A stretch of 6,017 bases of DNA. Source: Chloroflexota bacterium. GTDB lineage: Bacteria > Chloroflexota > Limnocylindria > Limnocylindrales > CSP1-4. The notes under the pieces are model-generated. The model did not search any database. It was not told where the DNA came from and saw only the letters and a program-made list of their open reading frames with translations. The DNA lies in contig JANYAA010000140.1 in assembly GCA_025355255.1 (NCBI GenBank), positions 1 through 6,017 of the forward strand, read 5' to 3'. The translations under genes and the position numbers were made by a program. Within the stretch, counting starts at the first letter, position 1. Every line of letters starts with the position of its first letter. This document shows positions 5,601 to 6,017 of the stretch, piece by piece.

Positions 5601-6017
5601 TGCCGACGGGGCGCTGCGCCTCGGCATCATCGGCGGGTGCCTGTCGCACCAGCACGACATCGCCGTGGGCGAGCTGTACCACCGGCGGCTCGCGGCCATG
5701 GCGGCGAACTCCGGCGGCCGGCGCCTCCGTGTCCGCATTGCGCGCTCCTTCGAGTTTGGCTACGCGGAGCGGCTGGATCGGCTGCTGGGGCGGGGCGAGC
5801 TTGATGTGGTCATGCTCCACATGCGGGCCACGGTGGTGACCAGGGCCGCGCTGCTGGTTCGGGAACGGTCCGGCGGCCAGTCCCGACTGCGGCCCAACCC
5901 CGCGCTCTTCAACCGCCGGCACAACCGCCCTGCGGGGTGCGGCAACGAGGATCTGGTTCATATGCCCGATCTGGCCACGCCCGATGCCTACGGCGGGTCG
6001 CGGCCGGCACAGGACGT
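5593..6017 (+). CDS. SGNH/GDSL hydrolase-like protein, N-terminal part (runs off window edge)
   Basis: 141 codons from ATG 5593, open at the right edge. The protein starts with a short beta-strand leading into GIIGGCLSHQHDI (11-23), where an SGNH/GDSL esterase has its GDSL block. A second strand, ELDVVMLHM (69-77), matches in position and character the strand that precedes the block III region in that fold. If this alignment is right, the nucleophilic Ser is replaced by Cys16. Conserved-looking blocks follow: RSFEFGYAERLDRLL (51-65) and SRLRPNPALFN (97-107). There is no signal peptide, so it is probably cytosolic. The overlap with the lyase gene (ATGCCTGA) and an internal GAGG site point to coupled expression and joint function. 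The family call rests on block pattern and predicted fold only. The catalytic Asp/His block lies beyond the window, so an alternative Rossmann-like fold cannot be excluded. Confidence 0.6.
   Translation, partial: MPDADGALRLGIIGGCLSHQHDIAVGELYHRRLAAMAANSGGRRLRVRIARSFEFGYAERLDRLLGRGELDVVMLHMRATVVTRAALLVRERSGGQSRLRPNPALFNRRHNRPAGCGNEDLVHMPDLATPDAYGGSRPAQD

Overview
The window is strongly GC-rich bacterial chromosome. Genes sit close together and third codon positions are mostly G or C. The tRNA gene encodes its own CCA end, and the tRNA promoter is of the ordinary sigma-70 kind. The protein families fit a high-GC lineage such as Actinomycetota or Chloroflexota, quite possibly uncultured. The sequence alone does not settle the phylum. 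I see no transposase, integrase, CRISPR array or phage gene.

Layout: (1) 1-600, minus strand: the first 200 codons of a MinD/ParA-type ATPase, running off the left edge, with a TTG start and a strong ribosome binding site. (2) 601-804: a divergent spacer with a near-consensus promoter for the tRNA. (3) 805-880, plus strand: tRNA-Gly(CCC). (4) 831-1220, minus strand: a three-helix membrane protein that looks cut short, because its frame runs into the tRNA antisense. (5) 1311-2258, plus strand: a complete D-2-hydroxyacid dehydrogenase. (6) 2277-3332 and 3338-4540, minus strand: a two-gene unit of a SoxB/DAO-type FAD oxidoreductase followed 5 bases later by a multi-pass membrane protein of unknown function. 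(7) 4620-5600 and 5593 to the right edge, plus strand: an HpcH/HpaI (CitE-like) lyase-fold protein, whose stop overlaps the start of a protein resembling an SGNH hydrolase N-terminus.

Three metabolic enzymes lie close together: a 2-hydroxyacid dehydrogenase, an amine or amino-acid oxidoreductase and an HpcH/HpaI lyase. All act on small carboxylates or amino acids, but they lie on three transcription units with divergent or convergent borders, so a shared pathway is only a possibility. The tightest links are the overlapping lyase/SGNH-like pair and the 5-base FAD-oxidoreductase/membrane-protein pair. The lyase/SGNH-like pair is the best candidate for something undescribed. Its lyase has a C-terminal extension of about 85 residues and an altered C-terminal family motif, and its partner has Cys where an SGNH enzyme would have the nucleophilic Ser.
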